From Gnetum montanum (lineage: Eukaryota; Streptophyta; Gnetopsida; Gnetales; Gnetaceae): 45,133 nucleotides of DNA. The translations under genes and the position numbers were made by a program. How positions within the stretch are numbered: position 1 is the stretch's first letter; each line of letters starts with the position of its first letter. Where the stretch lies: the NCBI GenBank assembly GCA_015680685.1, contig MNCI01012653.1, forward strand, positions 49,135 through 94,267, in the 5' to 3' direction. Below are positions 32,275-42,199 of the stretch, piece by piece. The notes beneath the pieces are model-generated. The model was not told where the DNA came from. It made no database searches and saw nothing but the letters and a program-made list of their open reading frames with translations.

Positions 32275-32327
32275 CTTGCAGAGCAAAGCAAAACAAGGAA
32301 AGAGCAGGTTATGGCTTGCAGCCTCAT
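32275..32327 (-). pseudogene. RLK exon 1: signal peptide
   Basis: ATG at 32325-32327 opens MRLQAITCSFLVLLCSA, a good signal peptide, ending AAG at a GTAC donor. The gap to the malectin exon (about 80 bp) is a short intron for this family. The junction phase does not fit perfectly. Confidence 0.6.
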
Positions 32328-32392
32328 TTCTTGGGTCTGGCTCTAAAGTTTCGGGTTGCATTCAATATCCATTAACCTCATTTGCACTGTAA

Positions 32393-32400
32393 AATTTATA
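32393..32400 (-). promoter_or_regulatory. Possible TATA box of the RLK
   Basis: TATAAATT on the minus strand, 65 bp upstream of the proposed ATG. Placement fits, but AT-rich sequence makes chance matches common. Confidence 0.3.
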
Positions 32401-32647
32401 CCGATGAAAGAACGACCAGGGAGAATAAGGTTTGTACAACTATTCTTCAGGGACTTGGGTCTACAGCATTCTGGTTATCAACTTTTCAGCTTGGAACTGT
32501 CGGATACCGCAACTTTGAAGTATCACGTACGGCATGTAGCAACAGATTCATTCCACATGGTTGTGGAAAACTCATTGACCCTCGTGCTTAGAAACTTGCA
32601 ATTACCAGTAACCAGTGTTTCAGGGGAGCTATAACCGGATGTCAGCC

Positions 32648-32683
32648 ACCATCGTTTAGATTATAAAAAATCTAAACGATGGT
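32648..32683. repeat. Perfect 15-bp hairpin
   Basis: ACCATCGTTTAGATT and its exact reverse complement are separated by 6 bases. It lies about 320 bp upstream of the RLK start, between that gene and the second malectin fragment. Confidence 0.85.
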
Positions 32684-32949
32684 TAAAAACATTATTTAAA
32701 CAAATAAAGCTGTAGTCACTGGTCATGATCAGCTCTGACCGTGATGAAGTCATATCTTTGTGGTCCAGATACTGCTTTGGAGTATTGAAGATAAGGCCAA
32801 GTCATGTGACGCCAAAAGGGGAACTTCAACTTTCACGTATCTTTTACAGTTTACTTAAGCCGCCTGTCTATTCACAAAGTAATTTTTGAAAGTTACGAAT
32901 GGACCCGTTGCCTCATGTGTGTGTATATATATATATATAGTTGTTCTTA

Positions 32950-33187
32950 TCGCCACCAGAATATGTTCATATTCAAAATCGTCTCTATCCAATTTGTTCA
33001 GAGGTTTGGAAAACTTTCTCAGAATTTGTATGTAAACATACTTGGAGGACAAAATTTTAGAAACGCGCTGCGCTAGGCGGAATTTGATGTATTTTGTATC
33101 TGGCAGCCAAACCAATCGTCTATCATCTGTAAAATTGGATTTCGATCCGCAAGCAATATTCAAAAACCCCGCAAATTTTTCGACGGT
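32950..33187 (-). pseudogene. Second malectin-domain fragment
   Basis: The minus strand gives KFAGFLNIACGSKSNFTDDR followed by RLVWLPDTKYIKF, closely similar to 31.6-32.2 kb. After FSKPLNK it jumps to DFEYEHILVA, the equivalent of SYEYEQVLM some 70 residues further on in the first copy. It is therefore a tandem paralogue with an internal deletion. No kinase or LRR exons accompany it on the right. Confidence 0.78.
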
Positions 33188-33555
33188 CAGAAACTTAGAA
33201 TTCCTAAAACCAGTTTTATAAATCGTTATGGAAAGGAATTTCGGAATTTTGAATGCCTTTTTGGGCATGAATACCAGTTCACGATTTTTACCTTGTTTTC
33301 TTCCGAAGGTTGGGTCGACCTTAGAATGCAGGGACCGGTTTCAAATTTCTAACAGTTGCTCTCAAAGTGAGAGAGAACTTGCGAGAGTGAAGCTTGTAGG
33401 ATCATTCATACAGAATTTTGTTTTCTTAATAAAAGAATGCAATGAAAGACTGTTAATTTGTCTTCTTTCAAAGTTAGATTAACATGGACACTGAAGACTC
33501 GGATTGTGTCATGTGCATGGTTGTGGAAACTGGAAAGTAGCACAGAAACCACAAC

Positions 33556-33888
33556 TTACGACTTTCGAGTTACGTCAAGTATTCGACACGTCAGTTCGTA
33601 ATCTGTCTCCTTTACTACTGACTCCATAAAAAGTTTTGTAGACTTTTCAAGCCAAGAAACGTAAGCTGCAGAAGATAAAAATCTAGGCAACTTTGGGGCT
33701 CCTTTCGACATTTCTGTGTTCTGTACTGTACCTTGGTCTATCCATAGAAAACTTAACTTATCTGTTTCTGGTGGATATAGTGATTCCTTGCAGCAGCAAG
33801 GGTTATGTATGGACCAACAAGATGATGTCAATGGGTACCCCTGCCCTTCCCAAATTAATTTTTGCAAGCTTTTGTTTACTTCAGCCAT
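33556..33888 (-). CDS. Unrecognised 110-aa frame, possible exon
   Basis: A minus-strand open frame starting MAEVNKSLQKLIWEGQGYPL with a Cys cluster (NPCCCKES) and a Leu/Glu-rich end (SWLEKSTKLFMESVVKE). Residue use looks protein-like rather than random, but I recognise no domain and see no promoter or clear splice sites. It lies to the right of the malectin fragments and could be an exon of that second copy or a chance frame. Confidence 0.25.
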   Translation of the reverse strand: MAEVNKSLQKLIWEGQGYPLTSSCWSIHNPCCCKESLYPPETDKLSFLWIDQGTVQNTEMSKGAPKLPRFLSSAAYVSWLEKSTKLFMESVVKETDYELTCRILDVTRKS

Positions 33889-33899
33889 GATAAACCGAG

Positions 33900-35390
33900 C
33901 GACATGTTATGGTTTTTGAGGCTAGGGCATGGCTAATATTTAATGCAGTCAATAACCATGATTTATACTATACTGGTTATGGTAGGCATTGTTTTCATCA
34001 TAGTATGACTCATAATTTTAGTTACACAAACATTTGTAATTCTTTGTTCAAGCACAATAGCTTGAAACCATATTTAAATCAAAAGACCTTGGTTTTAGAA
34101 GCACAAACAATGATAAATAGTGTAGCTAACTAGAGGTGTTGGGATATCAAGTCAATTGAGTTTAACCATCAAAAACTTGTTAATGCACTTGGTTCGCATG
34201 GTCAAATTATCCTTTCCAGTTCCACATATGGCTAGCATTTCTTAGGGTAAATGATGTATCATGGCATCCATGCCTTCCATGCCATGTATGCATGCCTTAG
34301 AACATGTTCATACTCTTATATAGTTGAATATTTTTCTTCAAAATTCCTAAATGAACGTTGTCCATAGTATCCTATATATTTTTCCTTGAAAACACAAATA
34401 TTTTGACCTTTTTCATGATCTGGTTGACTAGGATTCTTAGATCAATTGTTACAATATGGAACATAATGTTATGATTAATAAAGATTGAAATTTCAAATTT
34501 AGGATTACTTTAGAATTTGTTGTTTTTTTCCTACGACAATGAGATCAATCTAGGTTACAACAAATATTCAAATGACAACAAATATTCTTGTAATGGGAAA
34601 TATGCAAAATTTCTTCTTTATGTGGATAAATATAGGTGAAAGTTTAATTTTTTATTATTTTGGCTGAGAGGCCAACACATGAGTGGGAAGGGGATGAAGT
34701 TTGTCAACATTGCCACATCAAAACATTGGTTTTCAAACAAAACAAAATAATTGAAATAATGGGCTTTTTTTGCTGCAGTGGCCATAGGTTTGCCATCTCA
34801 AAATCTAATAAATGGAAAAAAAAAAAAGCAAAATTGAATTTTCTTTTTACTTCATCCTCTGCCCATCCTAACTTTTCTACCACTGGTAAAAGACAACAAC
34901 AAACTCATGATCATTAACAACAAATGCCTGCAGCGCAACGCTTACTACATCTTCTTTAGGTTTTTGCAGTAGGAATGGTGTTGCCCATTGCTGTCAAGGC
35001 ACTGCATTACCAACAAAACTCGCTATTGTGAAATACGGTGGGAAGAAGAACATTGTTTGGCTTTAGAAAATACTATTTTCGGTTCAAAAAAGTTCTGATT
35101 TTGTTTTCATTTCTATTTAGAAAACCATCCGAAATTTCAGAAATTTGAGAAAGCCATCCAAAATTTCTAATTTTCATTTTATTGTAGCTACCCAACTAAC
35201 ATTTTTCATTCAATACACTTTCAGAAACTTTCGATTTAATTTCAGAAATTCAAATTTTGTTTCCACTAAATTGATGACCATAGTTCATGAAATCCAAGAA
35301 AATTTCTATTTTGGTTTCAAACCTGTCTGCAGTGTTGCACTATATAAGGTTCCAATGTATCAATTTTTTGTTATTGTAACATGTGTTACA
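33900..35390. other. No gene seen
   Basis: AT-rich intergenic sequence with an A-run near 34816. No reading frame, RNA gene or element end that I can support. The piece 35095-35250 repeats related TTTCAGAAATTT words, a low-complexity pattern. Confidence 0.45.
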
Positions 35391-35404
35391 CATTTTTACA
35401 TTTA

Positions 35405-35630
35405 TGCGTATGTTAACACATCAAGGTGGCCTCCATATTCGGTAACGCGTAAATGCATACATTTACATGTACATTAATATATCAAGGTGGCCTTCATATC
35501 CGGTAACGTGTTTATGTGTATGTTTACGTGTACATCAACACATTAAGGTGGCCTTCATATCTAATAACGCATTTATGTGTATGTTAACACATCAAGGTGG
35601 CCTCCTCCATATCAGAAATGTGTTTACGTG
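35405..35630. repeat. Tandem repeat, four units of about 60 bp
   Basis: Units start near 35408, 35458, 35519 and 35580. Each has the core (ACA)CATCAAGGTGGCCTYCATAT and a flank alternating TTTACGTGTA and TAACGCG words. Units 2 and 3 are the most alike. Confidence 0.8.
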
Positions 35631-35979
35631 TTAGCATTGAGTCTTTTATTTTTTTTAATTTCTCATGGTACCCAATTTCATGGCATTGATTTCTAATTGC
35701 ATAGACTATCGTTGTAATGTGCGGTTGTGAAAGAAGAATCTGAACACCAAATTTAATTTGAGGCATCAATGGTTGAAGGTAAGTTCCATTTGCTTCAGCA
35801 TTGTACATTTTTGATTATCTATGCATGTAAATTTCTTGTGTAATCGACAAATTTTGTCTTACACCACGAAGATGCAACACGTCCTTGGTCTATGTTTTTC
35901 ATGTGCCAATTATACCTGTGCTTGATGTTGTGCCTTATGCATCGAGGAATCCAAATACATAGCGATTTGGCAATCTTTC

Positions 35980-36814
35980 ATACCTTTGTTATTTTAGACG
36001 TAATTTATCATCAGTCTAGAAATGATCCTCAATGACAAAGTCTAGAAATGGTCCTCAATGACAAAGATTCAGGGAAGTATTGATGCATATCAGAGAAGGG
36101 AAAAGGAATGATGAAGATTATAATTTCTTAGTTGCTTGAATGAATCTTCCATCCACTTTAAGTGGATTAAATGGTTTTGAAGAATTAATGCACTTATATG
36201 ATATGAAGGATAAAGTCTAATTTCACAATAAGAAGATGTTGGAAACAATGCAGAGACCTGTTGCTATGTGTGTAGCAGATAGAGATCCCCATGGATTCAG
36301 AATCTTAGATGATGATGATGATGATATTAAACAATCTCTGCTTATATGTGAAAGTGCAAGGGTAATGCTCATAGTTAACCTTTGGCCTGAAGTAAGATTA
36401 GTGAAAGGTGCACTTGGTATAATTCACAGTATTATGTATTGTCCATGTAAATACCCACTTGCATTACCATCATATGTCGTTGTTGATTTTGAATACTACA
36501 TTAGATATCTCTTTGATAATCATAATTCTCATCATGTGCCAATTATACCTATGGTCAGAGGAGCATCGCATTAGTTATCATTACAGTTGGCATGGGCCAT
36601 GACTATTCATAAATCTCAAAGAATGACACTAGATAAGGCTACTATTGACATAGGTTCAAGAGAAGTTATGAGGCTAATATTTGTTGCATTATCTAGAGTT
36701 AAAACCATTGATTCTTTAAAGATTCATCTTCCTTTTTCTATGCAAAGATACAGAAAGATTTTAGATGGTAAACATCTCCATAGTAGAATTGCAGAGGAAG
36801 TTTGTTTTCCTTAA
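35980..36814 (+). pseudogene. PIF1-type helicase, C-terminal part
   Basis: The plus-strand frame runs from VILDVIYHQSRNDPQ (about 35991) through FREVLMHIREGKRNDEDYNF (about 36068) to the stop at 36812, interrupted by three stops and one frameshift. Landmarks: QRPVAMCVADRD, LICESARVMLIVNLWPE and VRLVKGALGIIHSIMY, LAWAMTIHKSQRMTLDKATI and FVALSRVKTIDSLKI (36587-36720), the last two matching the final conserved motifs of PIF1/RecD-like superfamily 1B helicases (usually IHKSQGLTLD; G is R here). Walker motifs and the N-terminal half are absent. Such helicases occur in Helitrons and in stand-alone mobile genes; nothing here decides between them. Confidence 0.8.
36015..36066. repeat. 26-bp tandem duplication in the helicase frame
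   Basis: TCTAGAAATGATCCTCAATG plus ACAAAG at 36015-36040, repeated with one change at 36041-36066. As 26 is not a multiple of three, it shifts the helicase frame. Confidence 0.9.
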
Positions 36815-37141
36815 TTCGAGGATTAGACATATTGAGTTCACACTTATCATTGTATTTTGCCTTTTTTTCAATCCTATTCTACAACTCTGTAATGTTTGTT
36901 GCAATAATTGTGCAATGTATTTCTTCATCAACATAAACAAATATATAAACTTTTATTTCTACCAATTTATGTTTACCTATATATATTATTTGGAATGTAA
37001 ATAGTGATGTTATTTAAATAGTTCTATTAATATTTTAACAACTTGAACATTTATAATTGTCATTTATAATGATAATTAATAACTTTAAAACTTAAAAAAT
37101 TAATTAAATTCTACTCATAGCCTACGAAACCAATCCACTAG

Positions 37142-37174
<33 letters not shown>

Positions 37175-37219
37175 ATTGGTTGAGATAATTTTAAATAACA
37201 TGATTTTAACCAAGCTTGA
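36815..37219. repeat. AT-rich spacer with (AT)n microsatellite
   Basis: No gene seen. A TA run of about 28 bp lies at 37145-37172. Confidence 0.6.
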
Positions 37220-39783
37220 CTATTGGATGAGGTAACAAGATATCTAAAAATGAAATCACTCATCCATCCTCTATTTCTCTACATCTTTCCCAATTTAGTT
37301 TTACCCTCTTGGTCAAGTTTGCTTTGGCCTTGTCCTTCAACTCATGATAATTTATTAACCACTTGGGTAGGTCTGAAGCAACGTCCTTTTGTCCATGGTA
37401 GCAAGATTTAACCACCTTAAGTTCTAAGTTTGCCACATGAAGTTTCTACAAGGTAACTTTTTTATTCACAAACTCTTTCTCGTATAGTGCATAGGTGGTT
37501 GCTACCTATTTTTCTAACTCAGTTGTAAGCTGACCTACTATTAACATGGCAAGGTTGAAATATATAAGGTTAGCCAATGCTATGTATTCTTTTAAGTCTT
37601 CAATCTGCAAGTCTTTATTTTTCACCTCTGCTTGGTGGACTAGTACATAACTATCCAGAATTGGTTGCCAATTAGGATTCTGTGTTGTCATGGACCTAAT
37701 GTGGGCTTTAGCCATCTAGATTTCCTTTTCGTTTATCTACTTGTACATGCCTACCTACTCCTGGAAGTGTTATTTTAGTTTCTTGTGCTTCTTGGCCTCA
37801 TTATGCCATGCACTTATTTCAATTACAGACTTTTTTCAAATAGCATGGACCTCCTCCATTAAGAGGATTCTGTTCTCTCTGGTTAATTTATTGATATTGT
37901 GGTTGACCCTCATTAGTTGTTCCCTCAACTGATGGATACCTTCTTTCAGATCATTCTTTTTTTGTTCAATGGTCTTCCACCTGAATTTCTCTATTGTGAG
38001 CCATTTATTACGAGCATAGGATTTTACTTTTGCAACAAAGGCATTCTAGACCACCTTCTCCTTTTCTTGCTCCACAACTTTGTTCTCCTTAGTTAGCTTG
38101 ATTAGATACTCTATTCTAAATTTCTCCAGCTAGTCAAGTGCGAAAAACCAAGTAGTATTATATCATTTAGCTCTCAATGTGGTTAGCTCTTATTGCAAAC
38201 ATTTCACCTCTACTTCTTCATTCTCTGCCCTTGTCTCAGTCATGGAAAAATTTCCTTTGATGGTTATGAGGTCTAATTATGCAACAATGACATCACTGGA
38301 GATGTCAAGTAGGGTGGTCATCACTTGCCCTATCTACAACAGTTGATCTAATACATCCTTATGCACCAAAGGAGTTATCGAAGTCCTAGTGATCATTTGT
38401 GCATTTCTAGTCCCAATCAGAACTACTAGGGGCACAAAAAACACATTGAATGAGTCTTTGATGTAATATGTAATCAATTTTACTATGCCTGCCACATCAT
38501 GATGCTATATTACCACTACTATGGTACCTTGTCTTGTTTCAAGCATCACTTGGAAGGATGCAGCGTTACTAGAGATCTTATATGACCACTAGGATTCTTC
38601 TCTTGATTATAACAAGATCTTTCCTCTTGTTGGATCCACTGAGATGGTGGGCTGCATGGCATCATTAATGACTCTGAAGAGGTTGGATTCCTCTTTGCTT
38701 CCCCAACAAAGTGTTTTAGCAATTTTCTACAAAGGGCTCATTTTTGGCCTATAGTCTTGTGGTGGTGGAGGTGGAACTTGTGGCTTGTGACACTATTTAG
38801 GATCCTGTTCTGTTTCTTTCTTAAGTTCTACTTCCTTCTTTAGTTCTTACTCCTCACCAAAGTCTTTCCTTGGTGTTGTTGGTTTTAGCAATTTAGTAAA
38901 GGACATGTTTTGAGCCTTCTTGGGGATGTCATTTGTATACTCCAAGATTTCAACATGTTTGCACAACCTTTGGATTAGGTAAAGAAATGGAAGTGTTGTC
39001 TTCCCTACCTTTATTTCTTCAAACCACCTCTAAATTTCTATGCAGTATAACTAGGGAATGTTGGCCATGTATTTACCCATTAGTATGGCACTTCCCTTGG
39101 TAGCATATGTGGAGATCCTCTTGAGCCCTTTTGTGGGAAGAGATGATATGCCCTTATATTGAAATAGGTCCTCTCCTCTAAAGTTAATTCATGATATGCT
39201 TTGTCATCCTTGCCGTATGCCTAACCTCAGCCACAACAATCTAGTGTTGGGGTTAAATCTTGTTGATAGATGGGATAACATAGCCTCCTCATTTTTTAGA
39301 TTGAGAGCCTTGGTAATTTCCTTGATCGAGAATGAAATATTAACTTTACAAATGTTGACAGTGTTGCCTTCTTCTTTATTATAATAGAAATGATATGTTT
39401 CACAAAGATATCACTTTCCACTATCTAAAAGAATGGGCCACAAGGGTGACACGTAAAGTTGCATACAAATCACCTTTGAAGAAAATTTCATAAATGGACC
39501 GAAATTCATCTCCAGAATGATCATGGTTAACATGGATTTTTCTTGAATGGCCTCAAGGCATTCTAGGGACAACATGAGGCATTGTCTCTAAATATGGGCT
39601 TGTGGTTTTGCAACCTCTCCTTGGACCAATTTCCTACTAATAGGAGCCTCTTGATGAATGTTGAAGGATTGAGCTTCCTACTCTTCATGTTCTACATGCT
39701 CGCCTTGTTGGCCCCTACCACCTCGTGGGCATTTAGCTACTCCCTACAAAGGTCTTGCTTGAGCTCCTATTTTTTGGGCCATT
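37220..39783 (-). pseudogene. Unrecognised long coiled-coil protein, stop-riddled
   Basis: One minus-strand frame can be followed for about 2.5 kb with about twenty stops and few shifts. It opens MAQKIGAQARPL and a Gly/Arg-rich patch (near 39783-39700), then FSIKEITKALNLKNEEAML and HLSTRFNPNTRLLWLRLGIR (about 39320-39215), and YKGISSLPTKGLKRISTYAT (about 39150). A Pro-rich hinge (PQVPPPPPQDYRPK, about 38780) follows. The last third is heptad-like and charged (KWLTIEKFRWKTIEQKKNDL, EGIHQLREQL, KLTRENRILLMEEV, KDLQIEDLKEYIALANLI). It looks like the gag-like or 'putative plant transposon protein' class, but I recognise no domain with certainty. LTR-like sequence lies upstream at about 39.9-40.4 kb. 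Confidence 0.45.
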
Positions 39784-40450
39784 TGTAATCTATCAAGGAT
39801 GGGATGTTACTAAGGTGTTTTTATTTGTCATTAATACGTTTATACGTTAGTCTTGACCTTATGTCCATTAAGTTCTTTAGTTCTTGTGATTGTAGAGTTA
39901 GAAAAATTTTCAGAAAAATCCCTTAAAAATAATGTTTATCCTTCACAGTTGGTTTCTTTTTCCTTATTTATGGCCTATTATGATGGTTATGATCCCTTGG
40001 GTGGAAAAATTAAGGTTTCTGGCATTAATATGATTGATATTTTATTATAATGCTTAAGGTTGTTAACACTCTTACCCTTATAATATCTTCTAGGAAATAG
40101 CAAATTTTGACAAATTGGCACAAGTTTCCCATGCAACTCTGGGGTCAAATAGGTTCAAATGGTATGAGAATTGGAGCAATATAGAGCCAAATATTGCAAT
40201 TATAACTTGGTTGTGTAGATCTCTAATTCGTGAGAGAAAATATAAACAACTCCCCTAGCTGCAAATGAAGAGAATGGATTTTTAGGCATCATAGGGTTGC
40301 ATATATATAGGTTTTTGAGACTTGATATCGAGTATTCGATGTCAAGGCCAATCCAATATCAAGTAGTCAATATCAAGGTCCATGAATATGCATTAAATGG
40401 GGCAATTGAGCATGGAAAATAAATCTCTATGATTGGCTAGAAGATTTAAG
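39784..40450 (-). mobile_element. Possible LTR-like segment
   Basis: Has the family's hallmarks in weak form: TATATATA at 40302-40309 and GATATC at 40324 followed by ATTCGATGTC and CAATATC words, as in element B's LTR. No matching partner was found, and the edges are unclear. It may be the 5' LTR of the element that carried the coiled-coil frame, or a remnant of D's 3' LTR. Confidence 0.35.
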
Positions 40451-41771
40451 GTTAGGTCCATAGTTCTGGGGTATGTAGGAAATTAGTTTGAGGCACTGGA
40501 AGTGTTAGAATATGGAGTTGTTAATGTTAAAAGCTTAAGAAGATGTAAGAAAAGGGGTAGTATGCTAATGATGTAGAATGTATCAATTTACATGATAAGG
40601 AAAAGCATGAAATTTAACAATGAAGTGCTTGAAAGGTGAAGAATGATGTGGTTGTATATACAAGTACAAGTCACACTAGTTACACAAGTTGGTCCTCCCA
40701 AAAGTAGGCTCTAGCCTATAATGCCCTTATGTAACCACACCTAAATATTTCCATAGGCACCAAGGGGGTTGAATGCAATGCATGGTTGTGAAACAAGACA
40801 CACATGTTAAAACCAACAATTTGAAAAAATAGCTCTATGTTACATAAAATCACAAGGTAACATCACATGAATACTGAGATGAGATGGATAGTAGAAAGGA
40901 TTGCAGAAAGTGGGATATGAGGTGTCTTACCATAGGAACAATGAATCCTTGTGTGTTATTAATGATTAATTAATCATTAGCCCTTCTTTTCAAGATTCAA
41001 ACCAAGTCCAAACCACATTTCAATGAAATTACACTATTTCATCACTTCATTCAACAACCATAAGACTACCATAGTTGCAAGGAGTAACATTACATGGTGT
41101 TTAGTCTAAGAAAGGGGCTTATTGAGGGTATGTTTTTTTTTTTATGAAAATTTAATCTAAGATGCCACTAACCTTCAGGCATGGATACATGTCTTTTCAA
41201 TGAAACCCTTAGCATTTTATTTAGTGACCTTTTTATGATACTCTTTACTCCCATTTTTTCGTTAGATCTACAAGGATATAATTACAATTGAAGCAACATA
41301 ATAGAACATAGAGAAGCGGCCAAAGAGAATCCACAAATCCCCTTGATGTCACACCCTTCACATTCCCACTTGGTTCTACACTTTTCTATCTAGGCATAGT
41401 GATTATGAATTTATTATTAGTTTTGATGATGTAGAAGAATATCATTATAGCTAGAGTAAGAGCCCCTTATTAATGGAATGAGTGGATGGATGACATGGTT
41501 TCACTATCCGAATAATCAATCCCTCATGACTTGACAACATAGAGAAAACCTCACCTCAATGGGCTAAATGATTGTTTTATTCACAAGTGAGATTACATAA
41601 CAAAGGAAATGAAAACAACAAATGGAATAAGCTGAAAAGCATAGGAAAAATTGTATCAAGAAATAAGAAAATGACAAATAAATTGTAAAACAAAAATATA
41701 AAAAACACTTATTAAATTATTAATTCTAAGAGTTAGAATGAGGGGTTTTCCACATAGCTAAATGGTTGGCC

Positions 41772-42113
41772 CTAGAAAGAATTAAGAAGCAGATAGTTAG
41801 GATCTATGTATGTATAAAACATTGGTAATCTTCCATTTTTGAGCCATTGGGTGTCTCTTGGTTTAGTGGTAGCTATGTAGATAAATTGTTGTTCACACAC
41901 TTGATTGGTAAACATATGGTGGACCAGGGTATGAGGTGTGTTAATGTTGTGGATATTTGACCCACAATTACACCCTTTATTATAATATGGTATGCATGAA
42001 TTTGTTTGTCTCTCCACACCACTAGAATCACTACTTTGGTTTGGTGTTGGAGCAACAATGGATAGTGGCCTTTCTATAAGATTAGAGGATAGTGGTGATG
42101 AAAAGGAAGGCAT
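41772..42113 (-). pseudogene. Element D Cys-cluster module
   Basis: A 113-codon frame. CIPYYNKGCNCGSNIHNINT, then VCEQQFIYIATTKPRD. The same order and spacing occur in B at 9.5-9.7 kb. Conservation between two old copies suggests a real protein segment downstream of gag. Function unknown. Confidence 0.5.
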
Positions 42114-42199
42114 TGAACCAAATTGACACTATGTTGAATTGGATCATGTGGTCGGTCCATAAATTTGTTGCTTTTGCCTATGGTCCTTTCTAAAGAAAG

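Larger units (their letters stand above)
21205..32327 (-). pseudogene. Malectin-like LRR receptor kinase gene, decayed
   Basis: Exons in minus-strand order encode: signal peptide (32275-32327), malectin-like domain (31637-32194, then 31060-31347 and 30633-31045), LRRs (24263-24331, 24090-24161, 23891-23959) and a Ser/Thr kinase in pieces (23371-23508, 22473-22612, 21965-22107, 21685-21760, 21205-21558). The order and LRR phase-2 introns match plant LRR-I/LRR-VIII-like receptor kinases of the At1g67720 and At5g48740 type. Such proteins sit in the plasma membrane and sense extracellular ligands. Signs of decay: a frameshift near 31915, shifts in the 30.9-31.0 kb exon, a TAG in the third LRR, EFG where DFG is expected, missing N-terminal LRRs, and no recognisable transmembrane exon. 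A 5.6-kb repeat block occupies the malectin-LRR intron. Some breaks could be assembly errors, but several independent ones argue for a pseudogene. Confidence 0.8.

Noticed and set aside
31923-32634. Plus-strand frames of 70-96 codons
   Set aside because: Those left of about 32330 are antisense shadows of the malectin and signal-peptide exons; the rest overlap each other upstream of that start and show no domain.
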